From Sulfurospirillum barnesii SES-3 (lineage in GTDB: Bacteria; Campylobacterota; Campylobacteria; Campylobacterales; Sulfurospirillaceae): a stretch of 64,000 nucleotides of DNA. The stretch lies in assembly GCF_000265295.1 (NCBI RefSeq), contig NC_018002.1, positions 1,364,001 through 1,428,000 on the forward strand, read 5' to 3'. A program made the position numbers and the translations under genes. This document shows positions 35,676 through 47,630 of the stretch, piece by piece. Numbering within the stretch: the first letter of the stretch is position 1; every line of letters begins with the position of its first letter. The notes beneath the pieces are model-generated. The model was given only the letters and a program-made list of their open reading frames with translations, was not told the DNA's origin and ran no database searches.

Positions 35676-36701
35676 ATGAATTACAAACTACACCACCTCT
35701 CACACACTGATTTAGATGGCTATGGCTGTCAAATGGTAAGTGCCCATTTTTTTGATTCGATTAGCTTTTATAACTCTAATTATGGCAAAGAAATTAACGA
35801 ATGTTTTAATCAAATTTTAGCCCAAATTCAAACTTCTTCCCTTGAAAAACATGTGATTCTTATTACGGATTTGAATTTAACGATGGAGCAAGCCACGGAG
35901 TTTCAAGCCAAAGTCAATATTGCGGAAAAAGAAATACTCCTCCTCCTTTTAGACCATCATAAAACAGGAGAAGAATGTGCTAATACTTATGAATGGTATT
36001 ACCTAGACTCTAACCGCTGTGCAACGAAAATTACCTATGACTTTTTTAGCGCATTGTATGGTCACAATGAAGCCTTATCTCGCTTTGTTAATGTGGTCAA
36101 TGCCGTCGATATTTGGTTAGAAAATGAACCAGAATTTGAATTAGGAAAAGTGTGTATGGGACTGGTAAGTGGGGCTAAAGAGGTCAATAAAGTGATGTTT
36201 CCTGAAGAAAATACCCAATATATCTTTTCACTTCTTTCACAAGCGCAAGAATACTTTACATGTAACGATGCACACATCGCTTTGGATGATGCCATTCATG
36301 GGATAAAAAAGAATTATTTTAAAACGACAACCAACAATACCCTAAGCAATCTCATCTCTGCGTATAATGTTATTCTCCTTAGCAAGAACAAAGAAAAAAT
36401 GCAGATTAGCTACAAAGAGTATAAGGGCATTCTCACCTACAATATTGGTAATGTTTCTGTTATTGGCAACGACTTTCTAAGTGCCAATCCTGATTTTGAT
36501 TTTTTCATGGATGTAACCTCTAAAAAGACGATTAGTTTACGTTCAAATGGCGCTGTTGATGTCAGTAAAATCGCTGCGCAAATTGCCAATGGAGGCGGAC
36601 ATCATAATGCCAGTGGTGGACTTCTCAGCAACTTCAAAGACGCTTTTATCTATGATAGTATCAAATCTCAAGTGATGACTATCATCGCTAACAAAGGATA
36701 A
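35676..36701 (+). CDS. DHH-family phosphoesterase
   Basis: 341 residues. The DHH domain has HTDLDGYG (H10, D12, D14), LITDLN and LLDHHKTG. The C-terminal DHHA1 domain has GGGHHNASGG. This arrangement is that of RecJ-like/NrnA-like phosphoesterases acting on nanoRNA, pAp or cyclic dinucleotides; the substrate cannot be chosen from sequence. AAGGA site. Followed after three bases by a small acidic protein gene. Confidence 0.85.
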   Translation: MNYKLHHLSHTDLDGYGCQMVSAHFFDSISFYNSNYGKEINECFNQILAQIQTSSLEKHVILITDLNLTMEQATEFQAKVNIAEKEILLLLLDHHKTGEECANTYEWYYLDSNRCATKITYDFFSALYGHNEALSRFVNVVNAVDIWLENEPEFELGKVCMGLVSGAKEVNKVMFPEENTQYIFSLLSQAQEYFTCNDAHIALDDAIHGIKKNYFKTTTNNTLSNLISAYNVILLSKNKEKMQISYKEYKGILTYNIGNVSVIGNDFLSANPDFDFFMDVTSKKTISLRSNGAVDVSKIAAQIANGGGHHNASGGLLSNFKDAFIYDSIKSQVMTIIANKG

Positions 36702-36704
36702 ATA

Positions 36705-36971
36705 ATGGATACGAAACAACTTGAAAAAGAGCTTCACTCTGCCAAAGAAGAGATTGAAGAAATGGCGATGCAACTCGCAGACATGTTAGGCGCTGCACTC
36801 TATTTTGCAGGCGTTAAACAAGAAGATTTGCCAAAGGCGATTGATGTGTACGTGAACAGCTTAGATGAAGTTTTTGAAGATGAAGACGAAGAGAGTGAAA
36901 TGGGCTTTGAAGAGGTCATTGAAGTGATTAATTTTATGAAAACAAAACACCCTAAACTTTTCCAAAAATAG
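36705..36971 (+). CDS. small acidic hypothetical protein (88 aa)
   Basis: Mostly helical, beginning with a charged coiled-coil-like stretch (KQLEKELHSAKEEIEEMAMQ), then an acidic cluster EVFEDEDEESEM. No family recognised, no signal peptide. Three bases after the DHH gene, so co-translated with it. Confidence 0.7.
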   Translation: MDTKQLEKELHSAKEEIEEMAMQLADMLGAALYFAGVKQEDLPKAIDVYVNSLDEVFEDEDEESEMGFEEVIEVINFMKTKHPKLFQK

Positions 36972-36979
36972 CATTTTCA

Positions 36980-37004
36980 CGAAAAAGGGTTTAGCCCTTT
37001 TTCG
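36980..37004. terminator. terminator between the 88-aa gene and cmoA
   Basis: Ten-base stem CGAAAAAGGG / CCCTTTTTCG with a five-base loop, nine bases after the 88-residue gene. It overlaps the last codons of the convergent cmoA. Confidence 0.7.
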
Positions 37005-37695
37005 CTAAAAATGTCGCAAAATTTCCCCATTTAAAAATCGTTTCAATGGTTGTAAAACCTACACTTTTAAGCATCGCTTTGTTTTCCTCTTCGGTATAAG
37101 GAATCAACACGTTTTCCAGCGCTTCTCTTTTTTGTGCAATCTCAAAATCACTGTATCCTTGCGTACGTTTAAACGCATAATACAAATCAATCATCTCTTT
37201 ATTGAGTACCTTGTCGTCAAAGACAATTTTTTCACTAAAGATAAAAAGACCATCAGGGTTGAGTGCATCATAAATTTTACGCACAAAATCGCCCCGTTGC
37301 AACGGGCGAATAAACTGAAGCATATAATTAGCAATAATCACATCTTTATTTTGCAAATGCACTTGTGTAATATCTGCTTCTTGAAGCGCTATTGTTGCCC
37401 CATAAGCGTGTATCTTTTGAGCAGCAATGCGTAACATCGCCTCAGCATTATCAATGCCTAAAAGATGGTAACTTTTGTTCATTTTATGCAGGGCTAAAAG
37501 GGTATTGGCGGTTGAGCATCCAAGATCAACCACATGTGCACCTTCCTTTACATGTAAACAAATCATTTTACATGTAAGTTCTAAAACCTCTTTGTAAAAA
37601 GGGATAGAACGCTCAAGCATGTCATCAAAAACAATGGCAACATCTTCATCAAATTCAAACTGTTTGGTAATAGGTTTGGTAAATACTTTATCCAT
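36991..37695 (-). CDS. cmoA: carboxy-S-adenosyl-L-methionine synthase
   Basis: Makes carboxy-SAM from SAM and prephenate for CmoB, which lies at 15738-16637 in the same window. SAM-fold motif VVDLGCSTANTLLAL; also DDMLERSIPFYKEV, IANYMLQFI and KWGNFATFLAKK. I begin at the ATG at 37695, overlapping the ribF stop by eight bases, which gives the family start MDKVFTKPI. Two TACATGTA copies 20 bases apart (37549, 37569) encode Leu-His-Val-Lys and Leu-Thr-Cys-Lys. Confidence 0.93.
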   Translation of the reverse strand: MDKVFTKPITKQFEFDEDVAIVFDDMLERSIPFYKEVLELTCKMICLHVKEGAHVVDLGCSTANTLLALHKMNKSYHLLGIDNAEAMLRIAAQKIHAYGATIALQEADITQVHLQNKDVIIANYMLQFIRPLQRGDFVRKIYDALNPDGLFIFSEKIVFDDKVLNKEMIDLYYAFKRTQGYSDFEIAQKREALENVLIPYTEEENKAMLKSVGFTTIETIFKWGNFATFLAKKG

Positions 37696-38528
37696 GAGAC
37701 TTCTTTTCCATAAAATCACCTAAATAAAAATAACATGTTTTTAAACGCTTTTGTGCATTTTTAATATCAGACTCAATTTGCTGTTTCAAATCGCTCAGGG
37801 CATTAAATTTTTGATTTTCTCGTAAAAATGCTACAAAAAAGAGTTCCACAGGTGTTGTGACTTCCACAATATCTTCCCCAATGATGTGTGTTTCAACAGA
37901 AAAAAGCCCATCGGTACTGTGCCGTGTTCCAATGAACGAAACCGAATCATACACGTTGAACCCAATACGTGAACGTGTCGCATATACCCCTTCATGCGGA
38001 ATCAAATAATCTGAAATTTTAAGGTTTAAGGTAGGAACCAACTCTTTTTTCCCAATGCCCTGACCATTGACAATACTGCCTGTTATAGCGTACTCACGCC
38101 CTAAAAAACGATTGGCTTCTTCGATTTTTCCTTCTACCAAATACGAACGAATTAAGCTAGAATGAATGGAGACACCATGATACGTAAACTCATCAACCAC
38201 TTCAACGTCGCCATCAAACAGCTTTTGCAAATCATAGGCATTGCACGCACGGTGTTTACCAAAAACAAAATCATACCCCACAACGATCTTCTTCAAATGA
38301 ACAAACTCTTTTTTAAGCAGTGCAACAAATTCCGCCCCACTCAGGTGTTTCACCTTTAAAAAATGCAAAAACATACACGGACACCCTGCATATTCACTGC
38401 GTTTAATCCCAGGAGTCAAATTAGCTTCATCTTTATCAATAACACACAATGCACCATGCTCACCCAAGCGATTAATCAATTGCCGATGCCCTACATGAAT
38501 ACCATCAAAACTACCGATGGCTAACGTA

Positions 38529-41935
<3,407 letters not shown>

Positions 41936-41946
<11 letters not shown>

Positions 41947-42508
41947 CTTTTTTAATTTCCTCGCTAGAAACTTCTTCTACTACATCATCCTTAGGTGCCT
42001 CTTCATGTGTTTCTATATCCTTTTGCGTTTCAAGAGAGGTATATAAACCAAGAGCATCTTTGGTAGCAGACGATACCTCAGTATAACTCCCCTCCCGAAT
42101 ATGCTTCCAAATATCACGCTTAACAAGGCTCATCACATAACGTCTATCACCACCCACCACACGTCCTAATTCATGACCGCCGCATTCGTGACAGACAAAA
42201 AACGTAAGCTTATGCTGTAAGGTCTCTTCAGAACGACAATTTTCATCATCCACCATAAGCATTGCTTGACATTTAGGACAGTAACACCACAGCCCAATAA
42301 CTTCACCTTGTTTATATTTCCAGCGCCATAGCACTTTAAATAAAATCATCTCACGAAATTTATAATATTTAGGACGCATCAAATAGCGTACCATAAAAGG
42401 GGAAGCAATAAGAATAAGAAAAATTGCCACAGCCCCCGTGTTAATGACCCACAAGGGAATATCATAAAGGGTACTGATTCGGCTTAGAAGATCAACTATT
42501 TTTTCCAA
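41936..42508 (-). CDS. membrane-anchored zinc-ribbon protein, function unknown
   Basis: 190 residues. One membrane helix (~22-45, VINTGAVAIFLILIASPFMV), a basic stretch, then a zinc-ribbon made of CYCPKC and FVCHECGGHE (paired CxxC motifs, about residues 74-111). The C-terminal ~40 residues are acidic and low-complexity (ETHEEAPKDDVVEEVSSEE). I recognise no named family. It lies between folP and the TauE-like gene in the same operon. Confidence 0.7.
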
Positions 42509-42516
42509 AGAAATTC

Positions 42517-43659
42517 CTAAAAAGTAGAATTAAGCGCACGAAGCACGCTGAGGGCTTGAACATGCTCATAAACATCATGCGCACGTATCACAGAAGCACC
42601 ATGCTCGTATGCTTTTAAATGCAGCGCTAAAGTGCCTGCCAAACGTTTTTCAATCGGTGCTGGGTAAATCGTATCAATCATAGATTTTCGACTCGCTCCT
42701 ACAAGTAAAGGATAGCCAAAATGTAAAAAATGCTCATGATGCTTGAGTAATTGCAAATTGTGCTCTAAGGTTTTACCAAATCCAATGCCCACATCCAAGA
42801 TAAGGTTATGAATACCAAAAGCATGCGCTTTTTCAATACGTTCTTGAAAAAAAGCATCGACGTCAAGGATGACATTGTCATACAGGGGTGCTTTTTGCAT
42901 GGATGAGGGTGCTCCTTGCATATGCATTAAAACGACCGTTGCTTTGTATTTTGAAGCCACTCGAGCAACGGCATCATTTGCAAGCGCTGTAATGTCATTA
43001 ACAATCTCAAAACCATGAGAAAGCGCATACTCTAAACACAAAGGAGAGTAGCTATCCAGAGAGAATTTAGCTTTACATGTAAGCTTGTTTTGTGCAATGA
43101 GATCAACAATGGGGACAATGCGCAAAAGCTCTTCTTCCTCGCTGATAGCAAGGCTTCCAGGACGGCTTGAAACGCCCCCTAAATCAATAATACCTGCACC
43201 CTCATCTATCATCTTTTCAATGCGGTGCAATGCGCTTTTCCCATTAAAACGGCTTCCTTGAAAAAAGCTATCTTCATTGGCATTAATAACACCCATGACG
43301 GTAAAATCATCTTTACATGTAAACGAAAATTGACTCAGTGTTTGGGCTAACGCTTTTAGTCCAAATGGCTGTGCTTTTTCTTTAAAACTGAGTTCTTTTA
43401 ACTGTTTATCATTGGCGATTAAAAGCGCATCCACCAAAGGTTTTTTACATGTAATGGTCTCTTTGGGTACTGCCAAATCTGCCCCAATAGAAAGAGCATC
43501 TTGCTTTAAAATATTCGCAGCAGGACTTTTTAAATCTTTAATATAAATAAAATTTAAATGCGCCTTTTGTTTTAAAATCGCTATACCCTCTTTTGTCACA
43601 CCTAGGGATTGAAATAAAGAGAGAACATCTGTGGTCGATGAGAGTTTATAACACTTCAC
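42517..43659 (-). CDS. folP: dihydropteroate synthase, long form
   Basis: Joins p-aminobenzoate to pterin in folate synthesis. Core TIM-barrel blocks: VMGVINANEDSFFQGS, IIDLGGVSSRPGS, FSLDSYSPLCL, VLMHMQGAPSSMQ, LDVGIGFGKTLEHN and LVGASRKS. 380 residues: an extra ~105-residue N-terminal region precedes the barrel, also found in Helicobacter. Three TACATGTA palindromes (43074, 43314, 43446), all encoding Thr-Cys-Lys, make it the densest gene for that motif. Confidence 0.93.
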   Translation of the reverse strand: MKCYKLSSTTDVLSLFQSLGVTKEGIAILKQKAHLNFIYIKDLKSPAANILKQDALSIGADLAVPKETITCKKPLVDALLIANDKQLKELSFKEKAQPFGLKALAQTLSQFSFTCKDDFTVMGVINANEDSFFQGSRFNGKSALHRIEKMIDEGAGIIDLGGVSSRPGSLAISEEEELLRIVPIVDLIAQNKLTCKAKFSLDSYSPLCLEYALSHGFEIVNDITALANDAVARVASKYKATVVLMHMQGAPSSMQKAPLYDNVILDVDAFFQERIEKAHAFGIHNLILDVGIGFGKTLEHNLQLLKHHEHFLHFGYPLLVGASRKSMIDTIYPAPIEKRLAGTLALHLKAYEHGASVIRAHDVYEHVQALSVLRALNSTF

Positions 43660-44276
43660 TTGTATTTCCTAAGCATAATGGTTAACAAAAGCGTTGTTAA
43701 AATCATCTGAGGTCGTGCATTGAGTTCAACCAAATGCAACAATTTTTGGAACATTTCTAGTTCATTTTCACTAAAGCGAAGACGATACTCATGTATTGCC
43801 TCATACACAATCGCTTGAGCCAACTCTTTTAAAAAACTCTTTTCACACCCTTGATGCTTTTGTACAAAAGGGTACACATCGCTTAAATCTAACTGTTTTA
43901 AATTCAATCCTGAGTGTAGTATTTCACGCTCAAAAAAGAGCTCTTTTTGAACTAATCGTGAACGAATCGTTGGAAGCAAGGCATTTTTAGAAGGGGCTAC
44001 AACAATAAAGACAATATTTCGAGGAGGTTCTTCAAAAATTTTCAAGAGCGCATTTTGAGCCTCAACACGATACCCCTTTGCCACTAAAATAAGATATTTG
44101 TGTGTTGATTCTGCAATATATGCCTCTTTAATGACCTCTTTGGCATCTTCGAGTAAAAATTCATCTTTGGTGAAGAAAAGATGCCGCTCTTTGGCATAGG
44201 TTTCTTGTAAACTCTCTTTAGCTTTTTCCACATTTTTTGAAATTAAAATATGGCTAAAAACCTCTGATTCACTCAT
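43656..44276 (-). CDS. holB: DNA polymerase III subunit delta' (short form)
   Basis: Clamp-loader subunit. The recognisable AAA+ part is ILVAKGYRVEAQNALLKIFEEPPRNIVFIVVAPSKNALLPTIRSR, with the family's SRC-like arginine segment. No Walker A is present, as expected for delta'. About 206 residues, shorter than in E. coli but like Helicobacter. I start at the ATG at 44276, overlapping the hobA stop by eight bases. Its position between hobA and folP supports the call. Confidence 0.85.
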   Translation of the reverse strand: MSESEVFSHILISKNVEKAKESLQETYAKERHLFFTKDEFLLEDAKEVIKEAYIAESTHKYLILVAKGYRVEAQNALLKIFEEPPRNIVFIVVAPSKNALLPTIRSRLVQKELFFEREILHSGLNLKQLDLSDVYPFVQKHQGCEKSFLKELAQAIVYEAIHEYRLRFSENELEMFQKLLHLVELNARPQMILTTLLLTIMLRKYK

Positions 44277-44820
44277 TTTCAAACGTAACCTCAGCAAAAA
44301 GTACCGCATCAATACTTTTATCCAAGAGTCTAAAAAGCTGAATTAATTTAATATCTAAACTATCGTCATTGCTTAAAAGATAGAAACTGTTCTGAATATG
44401 CTCATCCATAATCCACATAAAACTATCATCTTTACGTTTAGGAATTTGCATTTTTATATCGCTATTTTTTCCAACATAAAAGAAGGTATAGCCACTAGGA
44501 AACGCCTGTGAGAGCATATTTTCTAAAAGTTCAATATCGTCTTTTGTTTTCACTTGATACAAATTAGGATAGAGCGTTTGCAATGAGATAAAGGGCAAAA
44601 TAGGTCTGTTCTTATTTTGCGTGTTAATAGCACGCAACATGTAATGACAAAACCACTCCCTATCCTCATCGGTAATAACAATAAAAGTATGCCCGTCTAA
44701 AAGATTTTTGAGCATGGAAGCACAAAGCGGTACCCATTCGAACCGCTTCTCCTCCATCCAACTCATCGATGAGCCATCTTTTCGTATCTGCTCTAACGTC
44801 CACGTTAAAAATTTTTGCAT
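44269..44820 (-). CDS. hobA: DnaA-binding replication initiator regulator HobA
   Basis: 183 residues, SIS-like fold protein that tetramerises with DnaA domain I at the origin in Helicobacter and Campylobacter; a functional counterpart of DiaA. The N-terminal MQKFLTWTLEQIRKDGSSMSWMEEKRFEWVPL region and the flanking order lysC-hobA-holB-folP both match. It is a taxon marker for Campylobacterota. Three bases after lysC. Confidence 0.9.
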   Translation of the reverse strand: MQKFLTWTLEQIRKDGSSMSWMEEKRFEWVPLCASMLKNLLDGHTFIVITDEDREWFCHYMLRAINTQNKNRPILPFISLQTLYPNLYQVKTKDDIELLENMLSQAFPSGYTFFYVGKNSDIKMQIPKRKDDSFMWIMDEHIQNSFYLLSNDDSLDIKLIQLFRLLDKSIDAVLFAEVTFENE

Positions 44821-44823
44821 TAA

Positions 44824-46026
44824 TTATTTATCCAGTTGGTAAGCACTGTGCAAAGCACGCACCGCTAATTCACCGTATTTGGCTTGAATAACCATGGAGA
44901 TTTTAATTTCACTGGTACTAATCATTTCAATATTAATACCCTCTTTTGCCATTGTATCAAACGCTTTACATGCAACCCCACTGTGTGATTTCATACCCAC
45001 ACCCACAACAGAGACTTTAACAATGTCACTATCATACTCAACCACTTCACTCGCATTGAGCTCTTGCATAGCTGTTTTTGTCATTTCAAGCTCATTTTGA
45101 GGAACCGTAAAACCCAAATTGGTTGTGCCATCGTGTCCTACATTTTGAATAATCATATCAACATTGACGTTACTATCAGCAAGTTTTTTAAAAATAACAG
45201 CTGCAATACCAGGCTTATCCGTCACACCACGAAGCGTAACTCTGGCTTGATTTTTATCGAGTGCAATACCGCTCACTAATGGTTGTTCCATAATATTATC
45301 TTCCTTTGTTATAAGTGTTCCCTCATTTTTGTTAAAACTGCTACGAGTGACTAAATTAACATTGAGCTTTTTAGCCATCTCAACAGAGCGGCTTTGAAGC
45401 ACTTTTGCCCCTAAACTAGCAAGCTCTAACATCTCATCGTAACTGATTTTATCGAGTTTTTTTGCTTTGGGCTCAATACGAGGATCCGTGGTATAAACCC
45501 CATCAACATCCGTATAAATCTCACACAAATCAGCTTCAAGAGCCCCTGCAATCGCCACAGCAGAAAGATCACTTCCTCCCCTGCCAAGGGTTGAGACTTC
45601 ACCATTGTGTGTCACACCTTGAAATCCAGCCACAACGATAATCTTCCCCTCCGCTAAGGCTGCTTGCATCTCATGCGTATCAATATGCTCAATTCTCGCT
45701 TTCGTATGGACATTATCCGTTACAATACCAGCTTTTCTTCCACTCATTGAAACCGCAGGATACCCCTGGGCTTCTAGCGCAATAGCTAAAAGTGCACTGG
45801 TTACACGTTCACCTGAACTAAGAAGCATATCCACCTCACGAGAATTGGGTGTTTTGCTAAAATGCGCTGCAAAATCTAAAAGCTTATTGGTTTCACCGCT
45901 CATGGCAGAGACGACCACAACAAGATTATGCCCTTCTTGTTTACTTTCAATCACTCTTTTGGCAACGGCTTCAATACGCTCCACATTACCAACACTTGTT
46001 CCTCCGTACTTTTGAACAATCAACAT
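44824..46026 (-). CDS. lysC: aspartokinase
   Basis: First step of the aspartate family (Lys, Met, Thr). N-terminal kinase domain with VQKYGGTSVGNVERI, VSAMSGETNKLLD and EIYTDVDGVYTTDPR. C-terminal paired ACT domains (~265-400) for feedback control. 400 residues. One base after rppH on the same strand. Confidence 0.96.
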   Translation of the reverse strand: MLIVQKYGGTSVGNVERIEAVAKRVIESKQEGHNLVVVVSAMSGETNKLLDFAAHFSKTPNSREVDMLLSSGERVTSALLAIALEAQGYPAVSMSGRKAGIVTDNVHTKARIEHIDTHEMQAALAEGKIIVVAGFQGVTHNGEVSTLGRGGSDLSAVAIAGALEADLCEIYTDVDGVYTTDPRIEPKAKKLDKISYDEMLELASLGAKVLQSRSVEMAKKLNVNLVTRSSFNKNEGTLITKEDNIMEQPLVSGIALDKNQARVTLRGVTDKPGIAAVIFKKLADSNVNVDMIIQNVGHDGTTNLGFTVPQNELEMTKTAMQELNASEVVEYDSDIVKVSVVGVGMKSHSGVACKAFDTMAKEGINIEMISTSEIKISMVIQAKYGELAVRALHSAYQLDK

Positions 46027-46027
46027 C

Positions 46028-46498
46028 TTAGAGATACCCTTCTTTTTTAAAATATTCTAACACTTGCTTATAGACAGGACGTTTAAAATAGGTAATAAAA
46101 TCAAAAACCTCTTCTAAAGTGACAAACTTAAAATCACAAAATTCTGGCTCTTTGGTTGCTAAATTAATTTTAGCCTCTTGTTTAAGTCGTACTAAAAAAT
46201 ATTTTTGGCTTTGTCCATCAAAAGGGTACATTTTTTGAGCAATTTTTTGAGGAAAGTCGTATTGTAACCATTCAGGGAACTCTGCGATAATCTCAACATC
46301 TCCTGTGCCAATCTCCTCTTCTAATTCACGAAAAAGTGCTTCTTCTGGTGTTTCACCCGCATCAATACCACCTTGTGGAAATTGCCACGCCCCATCAATA
46401 TCACTACGACTGGCAATAAACAGCTCACATTGAAACGGATATTTTGAAGAGACCACCACAGCAGCAACATTGGGTCTGTAACGTTTAGGTGATTCCAT
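46028..46498 (-). CDS. rppH: RNA pyrophosphohydrolase (Nudix)
   Basis: Removes pyrophosphate from mRNA 5' ends or hydrolyses dinucleoside polyphosphates. Nudix box GGIDAGETPEEALFRELEEEIG at about 43-64 with all conserved Glu residues. Begins YRPNVAAVVVSSKYP. 156 residues, RppH/NudH type. First gene of the minus-strand operon running to lysC and beyond; divergent from the hemW-like gene. Confidence 0.93.
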   Translation of the reverse strand: MESPKRYRPNVAAVVVSSKYPFQCELFIASRSDIDGAWQFPQGGIDAGETPEEALFRELEEEIGTGDVEIIAEFPEWLQYDFPQKIAQKMYPFDGQSQKYFLVRLKQEAKINLATKEPEFCDFKFVTLEEVFDFITYFKRPVYKQVLEYFKKEGYL

Positions 46499-46574
46499 AA
46501 TTGCACATTACCTCTATATTTTTGTTACAATGGTAACGAAAAAGTCATTAAACTTGCTTGATACAAGGAAATCC

Positions 46575-47630
46575 GTGCTCGCTTATTTGCATATCCCCTT
46601 TTGCGATAGTAAATGCCATTACTGCGCTTTTAACTCTTACACAAATCAAAATGCTTTAAAACAAACCTATATGAAAAGCATCACCAAACAGCTTGCCTTT
46701 ACGTTGGAAAAATTTCAGCTTAAACCAGCAGAAATCACTTCACTCTTCATAGGAGGAGGAACGCCCTCAACCATCCATGCCTCATGGTATGCACCTTTCT
46801 TTGAAATGCTTTCTCCTTATTTCAGTGCAGATGTTGAAATTACCTCTGAAGCCAATCCTCACTCAGCCAGTAAAGCATGGCTGCAAGAGATGAAAAGCTT
46901 AGGACTCAACCGTCTTAGTTTTGGGGTTCAAAGTTTTAATGAAAAAAAGCTTCATTTTCTAGGGCGTAATCACTCACCAAAACATGCACAAGAGGCTATT
47001 ACACAAGCTTATGAGCTTGGGATTTCAAACATTTCACTGGATCTTATTTATGGTACAGCATTCGATACCTTAAGCCTCTTAAATGAAGATTTACAGCGTG
47101 CAAAACATCTCCCTATCAATCATTTGAGTGCTTATGCCTTAACCCTTGAAGAAGACACCCCTTTTTACACCCAAAAAAATGTGACGAACCGTTCGGAAAA
47201 ACTTGCCAAAAAGTTTGTACGTGAGATTATTGATGCAGGATTTCCTCAGTATGAAATTTCAAATTTTGGGACCTATCAAAGCAAACACAATAAAGGATAT
47301 TGGGAGCAACAAGATTATCTGGGTATTGGGGCAGGTGCTGTGGGATTTTTTAAAAATAAACGTTTTTATCCTTCTAAAAATATAGAAACGTACATTCAAA
47401 ATCCACTTTTTGCAGAGGTGGAAGACTTAAGTTTTGAAGATTTACATGTAGAGATGATTTTTTTAGGACTTAGAAGTATTATTGGCATAGCATTGGAGCA
47501 TTTTAGCCCCAAAGAACAAGAAAGGGTCATGCTTTTGCTCAAAGAAAAAAAGCTTACATGTAAAGAAAATAGAGTCTATAATAATGACTATTTTTTAAGC
47601 GATGAAATAGCGTTATTTATCACTCAATAA
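46575..47630 (+). CDS. hemW: HemW-like radical SAM protein
   Basis: Radical SAM protein with the cluster motif C-x3-C-x2-C in HIPFCDSKCHYCAFNSY, GGGTPSTI, SFGVQSFNEKKL and SLDLIYGTAFDT. This branch is HemW (haem chaperone), often misnamed oxygen-independent coproporphyrinogen oxidase; it lacks the extra features of HemN. I use the GTG at 46575 because AAGGAA lies directly upstream and the family begins YxHIPFC. The ATG at 46530 has no ribosome site. The C-terminal 18 bases overlap the convergent kefB. Confidence 0.88.
   Translation: MLAYLHIPFCDSKCHYCAFNSYTNQNALKQTYMKSITKQLAFTLEKFQLKPAEITSLFIGGGTPSTIHASWYAPFFEMLSPYFSADVEITSEANPHSASKAWLQEMKSLGLNRLSFGVQSFNEKKLHFLGRNHSPKHAQEAITQAYELGISNISLDLIYGTAFDTLSLLNEDLQRAKHLPINHLSAYALTLEEDTPFYTQKNVTNRSEKLAKKFVREIIDAGFPQYEISNFGTYQSKHNKGYWEQQDYLGIGAGAVGFFKNKRFYPSKNIETYIQNPLFAEVEDLSFEDLHVEMIFLGLRSIIGIALEHFSPKEQERVMLLLKEKKLTCKENRVYNNDYFLSDEIALFITQ

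Noticed and set aside
46530-46574. ATG at 46530 as the hemW-like start
   Set aside because: No Shine-Dalgarno, and the 15 extra residues do not resemble the family; the GTG at 46575 has AAGGAA at good spacing.
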